Shown here: positions 46,809 through 57,764 of the stretch, one piece after another
Numbering within the stretch: position 1 is the first letter of the stretch
How the letters are laid out: each line of letters begins with the position of its first letter
From: Microscillaceae bacterium
GTDB taxonomy: Bacteria; Bacteroidota; Bacteroidia; Cytophagales; Microscillaceae
Direction of reading: 5' to 3'
DNA: 64,000 nt
Assembly: GCA_025054775.1 (NCBI GenBank)
Contig: JANWZA010000059.1
Span: forward strand, 1 to 64,000
The notes under the pieces: model-generated
Database searches by the model: none
What the model was told of the DNA's origin: nothing
Seen by the model: only the letters and a program-made list of their open reading frames with translations
Program-made: the position numbers and the translations under genes

Positions 46809-48068
46809 ATGAGAAAACAATTATTCAGAGAAAAAGCTTTAGAAAAATTAGCCTCACCCGATAATATTCATGAATTAGTACAAATTACTTCGGCGCGTAG
46901 TTGGCTTGTTTTAGCGGGTATTTCCTTTTTAGTGTTTGCCTTTGTAATTTGGGCTATCTTTGGAAAAATCCCTAAAACGGTAAGTGGGCAAGGTATGCTT
47001 ATCCAAACAGGTGGTATTGTAGAAATGAATGCTCTCGGCGGAGGTATCGTAAAAAAGGTATTAGTTAAAGAAGGGGATCTAGTGAAAAAAAATGATACTA
47101 TTGCAATTATTGCCCAACCTGAAACCGAAATTCAAATAAATAATCTGCAAAAAAAACTACAAAATTTAAAGGAAAAGCGAAAGAAGTTTGTCCAAAATAA
47201 CGTAACTAACAAGGAATACAAAAAACTATTATTAGAAAAGTATTTCCTAGAAGAACAAATAGCCCAAACTGAACAGCTACAAAAAGCCCTACAAGAGCGA
47301 ATAGAACGCGAAGCCCAAATAGTAAAAGAAAAAAATATTATTAACCATAGTTTCATAGAAATAAAACGCCAACAAGCCGAAATAGATAGAATCAATGCTA
47401 AATATGATAGTATTTGGTACGTAATTAACCAAAAACTCTCCTTTCTCAATACACCTGAAGAGGCACAAATAGAAGCCTATGACAATGAAATTAACGAAAA
47501 TCAACGTATTTTTGATGAATTGTATGCCAAATTTAACATAAGTACGTACATAAAAAGTGGTTATGAAGGAAAAGTAGTAGAAATCATGGCAAAGCAAGGG
47601 CAGCTCCTAGAGGCAGGAGCTTTGATAGCTAGCTTAGAGGTAGAAAATACCCAACCTCAAACCGAAGCATTGCAAGCTATGGTTTACATTCCCGCCCAAG
47701 ACGGAAAAAAGGTATTGCCTAAAATGAAAGCCAAGATTGCTCCCTCTACAGTCAAGGTAGAAGAGTATGGATTTATTGAAGGAGAAGTCATATCAGTTTC
47801 TGAATATCCCTCTACCAAACAAGGCATGATGCGTATTTTAAGCAATGCCGATTTGGTAGAAGCCTTTAGTAAAGGCAGTCCTCCAATTGCTGTAAAAATT
47901 AAACTTTATACTAACCCACAAACTTTTAGTAAGTATAAATGGACCTCAAAAGCAGGTCCTCCGATTAAAATTCGTTCAGGTACACTCTGCGAAGCACACA
48001 TCGTAGTATATCAACAAACTCCTATTACCTTGCTTTTTCCCTTTTTGAAAGAAAATATAAATCTGTAA
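46809..48068 (+). CDS. HlyD-family protein of the NHLP bacteriocin-export type
   Basis: A 419-residue membrane-fusion protein. One membrane helix (about 31-50) follows an N-terminal LASPDNIHELVQITSARSW segment that recalls the secretion protein of NHLP (nitrile hydratase leader peptide) bacteriocin systems. A lipoyl/biotinyl half-motif (GGGIVKKVLVKEGDLVKKND), a long coiled coil (about 110-245) and a second half-motif (SGYEGKVVEIMAKQGQLLEAG) complete the adaptor. Such proteins pair with peptidase-containing ABC transporters, but none is nearby; the next gene is an amino acid permease 36 bases downstream. The family call is by resemblance. Confidence 0.75.
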   Translation: MRKQLFREKALEKLASPDNIHELVQITSARSWLVLAGISFLVFAFVIWAIFGKIPKTVSGQGMLIQTGGIVEMNALGGGIVKKVLVKEGDLVKKNDTIAIIAQPETEIQINNLQKKLQNLKEKRKKFVQNNVTNKEYKKLLLEKYFLEEQIAQTEQLQKALQERIEREAQIVKEKNIINHSFIEIKRQQAEIDRINAKYDSIWYVINQKLSFLNTPEEAQIEAYDNEINENQRIFDELYAKFNISTYIKSGYEGKVVEIMAKQGQLLEAGALIASLEVENTQPQTEALQAMVYIPAQDGKKVLPKMKAKIAPSTVKVEEYGFIEGEVISVSEYPSTKQGMMRILSNADLVEAFSKGSPPIAVKIKLYTNPQTFSKYKWTSKAGPPIKIRSGTLCEAHIVVYQQTPITLLFPFLKENINL

Positions 48069-48103
48069 TCTAACATTCTTTAACCTTAAAACCTATTTGA
48101 ACC

Positions 48104-49855
48104 TTGAAACATCTCTTCCGAAAAAAAAGCGTTTCGCAAATTCTAGCTGAAATAGACACAAGTCATAGTGAACATCAACTCAAAAAAGATATTCGTCTGA
48201 TTGATTTAGTTTCATTAGGTATAGCTGCCGTAATTGGAGGAGGTATTTTTAGCACTATTGGCAATGCAAGTGCCTCTGGCGGCCCAGCAGTAGTGTTTTT
48301 ATTTGTATTTACTGCCGTAGCTTGCTTATTTTCAGCTCTTTGCTATGCCGAATTTGCCTCAGCTATTCCTATTAGTGGCAGCGCTTATACCTATGCTTAC
48401 ACCTCTTTTGGGGAAATTATTGCTTGGATTTTGGGCTGGGCTTTGGTTATGGAATATGCCGTAGGAAATATTGCCGTAGCTATTTCTTGGTCTGATTATT
48501 TTACAGGACTCATGGCAGGCATCGGTTGGGACATCCCACCTTACTTTACTATGGATTACCTTTCAGCATATCGCGGTAATAAAGAATTTGAAATGCTTAT
48601 AGCCAAAGGTACAAAATTAACAGAGATTACTGAGCCTATCAAACAAGCCCACACTGCGTGGCAACAGGCCCCAACCCTCTTCGGCTTAAAACTCATTGCC
48701 GATTTACCTGCCCTGCTCGTTACATTCTGCATTACTACATTAGTTTTTATTGGAATCAAAGAGTCAAAGAATTTCAGCAATATCATGGTGGCAGTGAAAA
48801 TTACTGTAATTTTATTAGTAATTATCGTAGGATATTTTTATATCAATCCACAAAACTGGAGTAATTTCGCTCCTAATGGCATATCAGGGGTATTGAAAGG
48901 CGTCTCTGCGGTATTTTTTGCATACATTGGCTTCGATGCTATTTCCACTACAGCAGAAGAGTGCAAAAATCCACAAAAAGATTTGCCACGTGCCATGATT
49001 TATACTTTGCTTATTTGCACTGTGCTTTATATTCTTATCGCTCTAGTAATGACAGGTATGGTTCACTACAAGGAATTAGCCGTAGGCGATCCACTGGCAT
49101 TTATCTTCAAAAAGCGCAATTTGGTGGTGATGGAAGGCATAGTGGCAATTAGTGCAATTGTAGCTATCACGAGTGTATTTTTGGTATTTCAAATCGGGCA
49201 ACCTCGAATTTTAATGACCATGAGCCGCGACGGTTTGTTACCTGAAGCCTTTTCCAAAATTCACCCTAAATTCAAAACCCCTTACATCTCTACTATTGCC
49301 ACAGGTATCATGGTAGCCGTTCCTGCCTTATTCTTGAACCTTACCGAAGTAACCGACCTTACAAGCATAGGAACGCTCTTTGCTTTCACACTGGTTTCAG
49401 GAGGTATATTGTTGTTAGAAAAACAAGCCCATCATTTAGAAGATAAAAAACGATTCAGAATACCACGCTATAATTCGCAATACGTTATTCCGCTCTTTTT
49501 GATAGGACTTTTCGGAGGAATCGCTTATCAATATCCCAAAGAAGTATGGCAATTTTTCACTTTCAGCCGCTTAGAAGGAGGTTTTTGGGTGAATTTTAGC
49601 CAACAATTTCCCATGTTATGTTTTATCTTATTTTGTATTTTTATTGGATATGCTTGCTTTCGGTACAAACTCTCACTTATTCCTGTTTTAGGTTTATTGA
49701 CTAATTTCTACCTTATGACTGAACTCGGCCTACATAATTGGATTGGCTTTGGCATATGGCTCTTGCTAGGGCTGTTAGTTTATTTTAGTTATGGCATAAA
49801 AAACAGTAAATTACGGCAAGACAAGACTTACCGACAAACTACTTGCAATGAATAA
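48104..49855 (+). CDS. APC-superfamily amino acid permease (CAT-like)
   Basis: A 583-residue inner-membrane transporter with 12-14 helices. GIAAVIGGGIFSTIG in helix 1 is the substrate-binding signature of the APC superfamily, and the cationic amino acid transporter branch fits best (FFAYIGFDAISTTAEECKNP). The only start codon between the in-frame stop at 48098 and helix 1 is TTG at 48104 (TTG AAA CAT CTC), so this gene starts with TTG. It follows the HlyD-like gene by 36 bases and may be co-transcribed. Confidence 0.9.
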   Translation: MKHLFRKKSVSQILAEIDTSHSEHQLKKDIRLIDLVSLGIAAVIGGGIFSTIGNASASGGPAVVFLFVFTAVACLFSALCYAEFASAIPISGSAYTYAYTSFGEIIAWILGWALVMEYAVGNIAVAISWSDYFTGLMAGIGWDIPPYFTMDYLSAYRGNKEFEMLIAKGTKLTEITEPIKQAHTAWQQAPTLFGLKLIADLPALLVTFCITTLVFIGIKESKNFSNIMVAVKITVILLVIIVGYFYINPQNWSNFAPNGISGVLKGVSAVFFAYIGFDAISTTAEECKNPQKDLPRAMIYTLLICTVLYILIALVMTGMVHYKELAVGDPLAFIFKKRNLVVMEGIVAISAIVAITSVFLVFQIGQPRILMTMSRDGLLPEAFSKIHPKFKTPYISTIATGIMVAVPALFLNLTEVTDLTSIGTLFAFTLVSGGILLLEKQAHHLEDKKRFRIPRYNSQYVIPLFLIGLFGGIAYQYPKEVWQFFTFSRLEGGFWVNFSQQFPMLCFILFCIFIGYACFRYKLSLIPVLGLLTNFYLMTELGLHNWIGFGIWLLLGLLVYFSYGIKNSKLRQDKTYRQTTCNE

Positions 49856-51878
<2,023 letters not shown>

Positions 51879-51979
51879 TTCTCTTTTGCTCAATTTTTCA
51901 AACTTTGCAAAGTCTGAAAAGCTATTTAAGCAGTTTTGTAGAACAATTTTTAGGCACGCTACACAAACTTAATTTAATT

Positions 51980-52228
51980 ATGCATATAAAAATCCTAACC
52001 CCTGATAGATTAGTTTTCGAAGGTGATGTATCTTCCGTTAAATTCCCTGGTAGCAAAGGCGAATTTGAAGTTCTGAAAGACCATGCCGCTATCATAAGCA
52101 CATTAAGAAAGGGAAATCTCCGACTTCGCACCTCAACAGGTGATAAGTACTTGCTGATTGACGGAGGAGTGGTAGAGGTGTTAAATAACGAAATTATCGT
52201 ATTAGCTGAATCGGTAAAAGAAAACTAA
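51980..52228 (+). CDS. atpC: ATP synthase F1 subunit epsilon
   Basis: An 82-residue subunit of the rotor stalk that couples and regulates the F1 motor. It contains only the N-terminal beta-sandwich (MHIKILTPDRLVFEGDV to EIIVLAESVK); the C-terminal inhibitory helices of longer epsilon proteins are absent, as is common in this phylum. The ATG at 51980 is the family start; a longer frame begins at a TTG at 51905. It lies ~100 bases after atpD and is co-transcribed. Confidence 0.92.
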   Translation: MHIKILTPDRLVFEGDVSSVKFPGSKGEFEVLKDHAAIISTLRKGNLRLRTSTGDKYLLIDGGVVEVLNNEIIVLAESVKEN

Positions 52229-52324
52229 GCCAACATTTTAATAAAAAACCTGATAGCAAAAAGTAAAGTCTGATAGATAGCCCAATTTTCAGGAAAATTT
52301 GTAACTTGTAGAGTACTTATCAGA

Positions 52325-53437
52325 ATGTCAGAAATGCTCACAAAGGAACAGATTACAGAACTTAAAAATAAAGGGAACGAGCATTTAGGCTATCTGATTG
52401 ATAAACAGAAAGATAGTAAGAATATTGTATTGATCTTAAAGAATTTAGGCCACTTACCTGAAAACTTTAACGGAGAATTTTTACTACCCTTGCTTAAACA
52501 CGAGCATCCCCAAGTAAGGCTATTAGCAGTAAAAAACATAGGCAAATTGAGAAATGAAAGTTTTTTAACAGCACTTTCTCAAATGCTTGATAAGGAAGCG
52601 AATACAAGTGTAAAGCGTGAGGTAGTTTCAGCCATCGGCAGAACGAGAAATCCTAAAAATAAAGAGATTTTATACAAAATTTTACAAGACAAAGACCCTA
52701 AAATCGTATGCCAAGCTATACGTGCTTTGTTGGTGTTTGAAAATGATAAAGAAGTTGAAGAACAACTAAAACCACTCGTAAATCACCCTAACGAAATGGT
52801 GCGAACAGTGATTTATAAGGAATTTTTTGCAGACCAAGAAAGCAAAACACCATCAAGTTTGCCCCACGCCGAAACTTACGATTTTCTGAAAAATGTTGTC
52901 GTAAATGGTGATGTTTTGGAAGTTTTGAAGTATGTACCAAACGAAAGTGTACATCTCACTTTTACCTCGCCACCTTACTATAATGCTCGTGATTATTCCA
53001 TTTACCCAAGTTATCAGGCGTATTTAGAATTTTTAGAAGAAGTTTTTAAGGAAACACACCGCATTACAAAAGAAGGTAGATTTTTGATAGTCAATACTTC
53101 GCCAATCATTATTCCTCGTGTAAGTCGTTCATATTCAAGCAAAAGATACCCTATTCCGTTTGACTTGCACCCCTATTTGGTTAAAAATGGTTGGGAATTT
53201 ATAGACGATATTATTTGGCAAAAGCCCGATTATTCGGTAAAAAATCGTATTGGTGGTTTTATACAACACCGCAAGCCTTTGATGTATAAACCTAATGTAG
53301 TAACAGAATATTTAATGGTTTATCGCAAAGAAACTACTAAGTTAATTGATTGGAATATTAAGAAGTTACGACAAAGAAACAATCGAACAAAGCAAAGTAC
53401 CAGACGGTTACGAAACTACCAATATTTGGAAAATTGA
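52325..53437 (+). pseudogene. HEAT-repeat DNA methyltransferase, 5' fragment of a frameshifted gene
   Basis: 370 codons: an N-terminal HEAT-repeat region (about 45-170), then the start of a beta-class DNA methyltransferase with catalytic motif TSPPYYNARDYS (214-225). TSPPY favours N4-cytosine or beta-class N6-adenine methylation. The frame goes wrong near 53357-53365, where one extra base shifts reading; the last ~25 codons (KKLRQRNNRTKQ and on) are out of frame. The SAM-binding motif is in the next frame (53346-53717), so as read the enzyme is inactive unless frameshifting occurs. Confidence 0.85.
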
Positions 53438-53717
53438 CCCTTGTTTTGACAAAGTACATTCGGCGGTTTTTCCTGTGGAATTGTGCAAACGGGTAATTCA
53501 ATACTATTCTTTCAAAGGAGATTTAGTTTTTGACCCTTTTGGCGGAAGTGGAACAGTAGGGAAAACCGCAAAAGCATTAGGGAGAAAGTTTCTTTTAATC
53601 GAAAAAGAACCGACCTATTTTGAATATATGAAAAGCAAAGCCAAACCGAATTTAATAGATGAAGACCGTAGTAAGTTCTTGAATTTGCAAGAGTTTGTAA
53701 ATCAAGTTTTACCATAA
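53346..53717 (+). pseudogene. DNA methyltransferase, 3' fragment with SAM-binding motif
   Basis: The +1 frame continues the same gene. RSYDKETIEQSKVPDGYETT joins on to IDWNI of the 5' fragment, then the protein ends with the SAM-binding motif FDPFGGSGTVGKTA and LLIEKEP. The order TSPPY before FxGxGT is the beta class. The TTG at 53346 is not a true start. One base removed in ATTAAGAAG at ~53358-53366 would restore a single frame of about 460 codons. Confidence 0.85.
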
Positions 53718-53723
53718 AACGGA

Positions 53724-53959
53724 ATGACTTTAACCGAACAGGTAACGAAAAATATCATTTCACGTCTGATAAAAGGGCAAGACTACCGCATAGAAGTTGT
53801 GAGACTTTAAGTATCAAAGTGAATATCAATGAAAACCTACGAAGTGAAAACGGCTATCAACGATTTGAAAAAGCCTTACAAAATTTGGGTATTCCGTACA
53901 ACAAATTTTCAGGTGACATAGACAAGAAATTGACAGAAATATTTGCATTGATATTTTGA
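53724..53959 (+). pseudogene. Possible remnant of a restriction endonuclease
   Basis: Directly after the methyltransferase, a 28-codon frame from ATG 53724 (MTLTEQVTKNIISRLIKG and on) ends at 53810. In another phase from about 53798, an open run of ~50 codons (SIKVNINENLRSENGYQRF to a TGA at 53957-53959) follows. The two look like the first and last parts of one gene with a deleted, frameshifted middle. The N-terminus resembles that of nucleases paired with such methyltransferases; I cannot name the family with certainty. Low confidence. Confidence 0.4.
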
Positions 53960-54077
53960 AAATAATTGATCATGTTATTTTGAAGTTTTGTACTTTTTGC
54001 ATACGTTTGTATTCATATAAAGTGCAAGAGGATTTCAGCATCAATTTCATAAAGATTGTAGTTAGATGTTTTTAACG

Positions 54078-54117
54078 AAAAACCTTGTCAATTTTTCGCA
54101 AATTGATAAGGTTTTTT
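54078..54117 (+). terminator. Strong terminator after the decayed restriction-modification locus
   Basis: A ~16-bp stem (54078-54094 with 54100-54116, one G-U, TTCG-type loop) runs into six T. It ends transcripts from the restriction-modification locus before the MMPL gene. Confidence 0.85.
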
Positions 54118-54151
54118 CAATTCAATTATTTGATATAACTGTACCAAATCT

Positions 54152-56479
54152 ATGAGTAAAATTCTTGTTTTTTGGGAATATTTGGCTATCCAAATCTTAC
54201 GCTTTCGGCTCATTCTTCTTACATTTCTACTTATTTCTACGCTTTTTTGGCTCTACCAAAGCCGTACTGTTCGCCTTAGCTACGAACATATGAAAGTTGT
54301 CCCCTCTGATGATGCGGATATGATTTATTTCAGAAATTTTTTGCAAACCTTTGGTGAAGAGGGCAATCTCTTAGCTATAGGGCTAAAAGATAACTCTGTG
54401 TTCCAATTGCCAAAATTTCGGGCTTTGAATCAGTTTACACAAAAAATAGAGAAAATCTATGGTGTGAAGGAGGTAATTGCACTTACTCATTTGCAATATC
54501 TCCACAAAGATACCACAGCCAAAGTATTTCGGTTAAAAAAGGTATTTGAGCCGATGCCTCAAAACCAAGCCCAATTAGACAGCTTATTACAATTTGCTAA
54601 GGCTCTAAAAGTATATGAAGGGCAAATTCTAAGTAAAGAACAGGCTCTCATGATAGTTTTAGCTATTGACAAGAAGGTATTAGACAGCCCTCAACGCTTG
54701 GAACTCATGCAAAGCATTAAACAAGAAGGAGAAAAATTTAGCCAAGCCACTCAAATCAAATTGCATTATGCAGGCTTGCCTTACACACGTACTATTATGG
54801 CTACACTCGTGCGTTCCGAACTGCAAATGTTTTTAGTGATTTCTCTTCTTGTTACAGTAGCGGTTGTATTTCTATTTTTTAGAAGTATAGTACCTGTGCT
54901 AGTTTCAATAGGGTTGATTGCCATGGCAGTAATTTCTTGCATGGGGATAATGGGGAGTTTAGGCTATAAAATTACCATTCTTTCAGGAATAATACCCCCC
55001 ATATTAGTAGTAATTGCTATTCCTAATTTAGTGTATATTACTACTAAATTCCACCAAAAATTTGCTATCTTACAAGATAAAGTACGCGCTTTACAAAAAG
55101 TATTAGCTGAAATTGGCTTTGTTACCCTCACTGCAAATATCACCACAGCCACAGGCTTTTTTGTATTTATGATAGGTGATGTTACTATTTTGAAAGAATT
55201 TGGCTTGCTCACGGGTCTAAGCGTACTTTATACCATGTGTATTAGCTTAATTTTCATACCGATAGCTTATTATTACTTACCTTCTCCCCAAACTCATACA
55301 CTTAAACATTTAGAACACAAAGGGATGAATAAAATCATTGATTTCTTGATACTATTAGCGCACAAATACCGAACTATTACTTTGGTGTGTACTTTGACTG
55401 TAATTGTTATTAGCTTTGTAGGTATGAGCCAATTACGCCCCTTGGCTTTTATGGTAGATGATTTACCTGAAAGTAGTGATATTAAAACCGATTTGGCTTT
55501 CTTTGAAAAGCACTTCAAAGGAGTAATGCCATTGGAAATTGTAGTAGATACAGGTAAAAAGAAAGGTGCGCAAAAGTTAAAAAATTTGATTTTGATAGAC
55601 AGCTTAGAACAATATTTAGCTAGCCTACCTGAAGTAAACCGACCAATTTCTATGGTTGGTTTTTTGAAAACTGCTAACCAAGCTTATTTTAATAACCATA
55701 CAGAATATTTTCGCTTGCCTGAAAAGCGTGAAATGGTATTTATTACAAGTTATCTTAAAGGGCAAAAGGATGATCGAAACCTTGTACGTAACTTTATAGA
55801 TAAAGATGAGCAAAGAATACGCCTCTCACTCAAAGTAGCTGATATTGGGACACAAGCAATGGATAAATTAGTTAGGCAAAAAATTCGCCCTGTCATAGAT
55901 AGTATCTTTAAAGGTTCAGAATTAAGAGCAGATATTACAGGTACTTCTTACCTTTTCGTCAAGGGCAATGATTATTTACTGAGTAGCTTGAAAATGAGTA
56001 TTTTAGCTGCTATATGTTTTGTCGCTTTGGCACATGGTATTTTGTTTTTCAATTTACGTATGATGCTTATCTCTATTTTGCCCAACCTCATTCCTATGAT
56101 TATTACAGCGGGGCTTATGGGCTTTTTAGGCATTCCGCTCAAACCAAGTACAGTAATTATTTTTAGCATCGTTTTTGGTATTGCTGTAGATGATACAGTT
56201 CATTTTTTAGCACGATACAAATTAGCCTTAACCGAGTATAACAATGTATTGCAAGCTACTCTATTAAGTTTGAAAGAGACAGGGCACAGCATGATTTATA
56301 CTTCTTTGGTACTTTTTGCAGGTTTTTTTATTTTCGTAAGTTCGCAGTTTGGAGGTACAGTAGCCCTTGGTGTACTTACTTCTACTACACTGCTCGTTGC
56401 TATGCTTACTAATTTGGTAGTTTTACCTATTTTACTTATTTTCTTAGATAAAAATCCACACAAAGCAAAAGGACAGTAA
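54152..56479 (+). CDS. RND-family exporter, MMPL/HAE3 type
   Basis: A 775-residue inner-membrane protein of the resistance-nodulation-division superfamily. Twelve membrane helices fall in two sets (about 15-35 plus 225-375, and 405-425 plus 610-765), each preceded by a large periplasmic loop. The signature FGIAVDDTVHFLARYK lies in the second set. MMPL/HAE3 proteins move lipids, hopanoids or other hydrophobic molecules driven by protons. No membrane-fusion or outer-membrane partner is adjacent. The gene is single. Confidence 0.88.
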   Translation: MSKILVFWEYLAIQILRFRLILLTFLLISTLFWLYQSRTVRLSYEHMKVVPSDDADMIYFRNFLQTFGEEGNLLAIGLKDNSVFQLPKFRALNQFTQKIEKIYGVKEVIALTHLQYLHKDTTAKVFRLKKVFEPMPQNQAQLDSLLQFAKALKVYEGQILSKEQALMIVLAIDKKVLDSPQRLELMQSIKQEGEKFSQATQIKLHYAGLPYTRTIMATLVRSELQMFLVISLLVTVAVVFLFFRSIVPVLVSIGLIAMAVISCMGIMGSLGYKITILSGIIPPILVVIAIPNLVYITTKFHQKFAILQDKVRALQKVLAEIGFVTLTANITTATGFFVFMIGDVTILKEFGLLTGLSVLYTMCISLIFIPIAYYYLPSPQTHTLKHLEHKGMNKIIDFLILLAHKYRTITLVCTLTVIVISFVGMSQLRPLAFMVDDLPESSDIKTDLAFFEKHFKGVMPLEIVVDTGKKKGAQKLKNLILIDSLEQYLASLPEVNRPISMVGFLKTANQAYFNNHTEYFRLPEKREMVFITSYLKGQKDDRNLVRNFIDKDEQRIRLSLKVADIGTQAMDKLVRQKIRPVIDSIFKGSELRADITGTSYLFVKGNDYLLSSLKMSILAAICFVALAHGILFFNLRMMLISILPNLIPMIITAGLMGFLGIPLKPSTVIIFSIVFGIAVDDTVHFLARYKLALTEYNNVLQATLLSLKETGHSMIYTSLVLFAGFFIFVSSQFGGTVALGVLTSTTLLVAMLTNLVVLPILLIFLDKNPHKAKGQ

Positions 56480-56602
56480 TCAAAATAAAAACGATCTTTA
56501 CGCTTTTTTCAAAATGAATTAGCTTGATTTGTAAGGTCTTGTATTCATAAAAAACTAAAAGCTCTTTTAATTTTTAAGTATAAAGACAAATAGGTATTAA
56601 AC

Positions 56603-56642
56603 AAAAACACCTCACTACCTTTGTAAATAGTGAGGTGCTTTA
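56603..56642. terminator. Bidirectional terminator
   Basis: A perfect 10-bp stem (CACCTCACTA at 56608-56617, TAGTGAGGTG at 56628-56637), with a T tract on the minus-strand side (GTTTTTGTTT) and a weaker one on the plus. It serves the FecR-like gene (minus) and the MMPL gene (plus). Confidence 0.8.
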
Positions 56643-56677
56643 AGTTTTTTTCAACCTGTTAGAGATGATTAAGTTAA

Positions 56678-57634
56678 TTACTTGTTAGCTTTTGCTTCTT
56701 CAAATTCTTTCAGAGTACCGATATTTCTACGCATAAGGTATTGGTTGCGTGCAATTACGTAAGGTTCGGCATCTTCACCTGCTAATTTAACTGCCTCATT
56801 ATAGCAACGCAAAGCATCCATATAATATTCGTGCTCTTCAAAAAACATGGCCTCTGCTAATTTCGCAAAAGCAGGGTTACTTTCGGTCATATTTTCTTTT
56901 TGGAAAGCCTCGTACATTTTTTTGAAGTTAGCCGCTTCATCAGCATCAACGCGTTTCAAGCCAAAAGCCTCATGGGGAGTAGTAAGGTTTCTCTCTTTGG
57001 CATTGATGATAATCGAAACAATATCACTTCCTTTGAGAGCATTATCATTGAAGTCAATTGTTATGGTAGTATCTTGAGTAGTGATTTTTTTCAAAACTTC
57101 ACTGAACTCGTTCTGTAAGGTTACTACATAGGTTTTATTACCTACTACACTCTCCCAAGCGAGATTGATTTTAGGTTCAAAAACCTTGCTATGTTGAGGC
57201 AAAAATACATTGATAAGTGATTTGGTACTTCTTTCCACTGAACCCGTTACATTCATGTAAGCATATTTCTTTTGGTTAATGTTGTCTTCCTGTCCTTTGC
57301 TTACTTCGCTAATTACATAGCTCAAGAGCTTGCTTGAAGCTGAACTACGAGAGGCGAGCATATTTTTCTCCAACTCGGCTACACTGTAAGTTCCTGCTTT
57401 ACTAATTTGCACTGTACCTCCTGACTTGTGTGCCAAGCTAAGGTATCCCTTTTCTTTTACTATCACTTGGTCAGTTGCTTGTAAAGAAGTCCCTGCGGTT
57501 AAAGGCTTGTTCGTAGATTTGAGTAAAGGGTTATTACTACTTGCCATTACCTTAAAGGTATATCCTTGTGCATACACCCAATCTGCTCCAAAAATAAGAG
57601 CAAATGCTAAAAAACCTGCAATTCTGTTCTTCAT
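56678..57634 (-). CDS. Exported FecR-like/TPR protein
   Basis: A 318-residue protein with a signal peptide (1-23, ending VYAQ), a FecR-like beta region (about 40-95: GTSLQATDQVIVKEKGYLSL, GGTVQISKAGTY), a central beta domain (about 150-220) and a C-terminal TPR-like helical hairpin (YYMDALRCYNEAVKLAG). FecR-like domains bind cell-wall material or signal partners in the periplasm. It is 130 bases downstream of the CHASE2 gene on the same strand, a pairing that suggests joint function. Confidence 0.72.
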   Translation of the reverse strand: MKNRIAGFLAFALIFGADWVYAQGYTFKVMASSNNPLLKSTNKPLTAGTSLQATDQVIVKEKGYLSLAHKSGGTVQISKAGTYSVAELEKNMLASRSSASSKLLSYVISEVSKGQEDNINQKKYAYMNVTGSVERSTKSLINVFLPQHSKVFEPKINLAWESVVGNKTYVVTLQNEFSEVLKKITTQDTTITIDFNDNALKGSDIVSIIINAKERNLTTPHEAFGLKRVDADEAANFKKMYEAFQKENMTESNPAFAKLAEAMFFEEHEYYMDALRCYNEAVKLAGEDAEPYVIARNQYLMRRNIGTLKEFEEAKANK

Positions 57635-57764
57635 TTTTATACAAAAATTTAATCGTTTTAGAGATTTTTAACTTATTTCAATATTTTGTTACGTACTTAC
57701 GTAGTAAATAGTTCTGTTTTTCAAAAAGTTCGCTTTTCTTTCTTTATTACTGAAAAGTAATACG

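Noticed and set aside
52325-54117. Mobile element carrying the restriction-modification locus
   Set aside because: I looked for integrase, transposase and flanking inverted or direct repeats and saw none, so transfer cannot be supported from this sequence.
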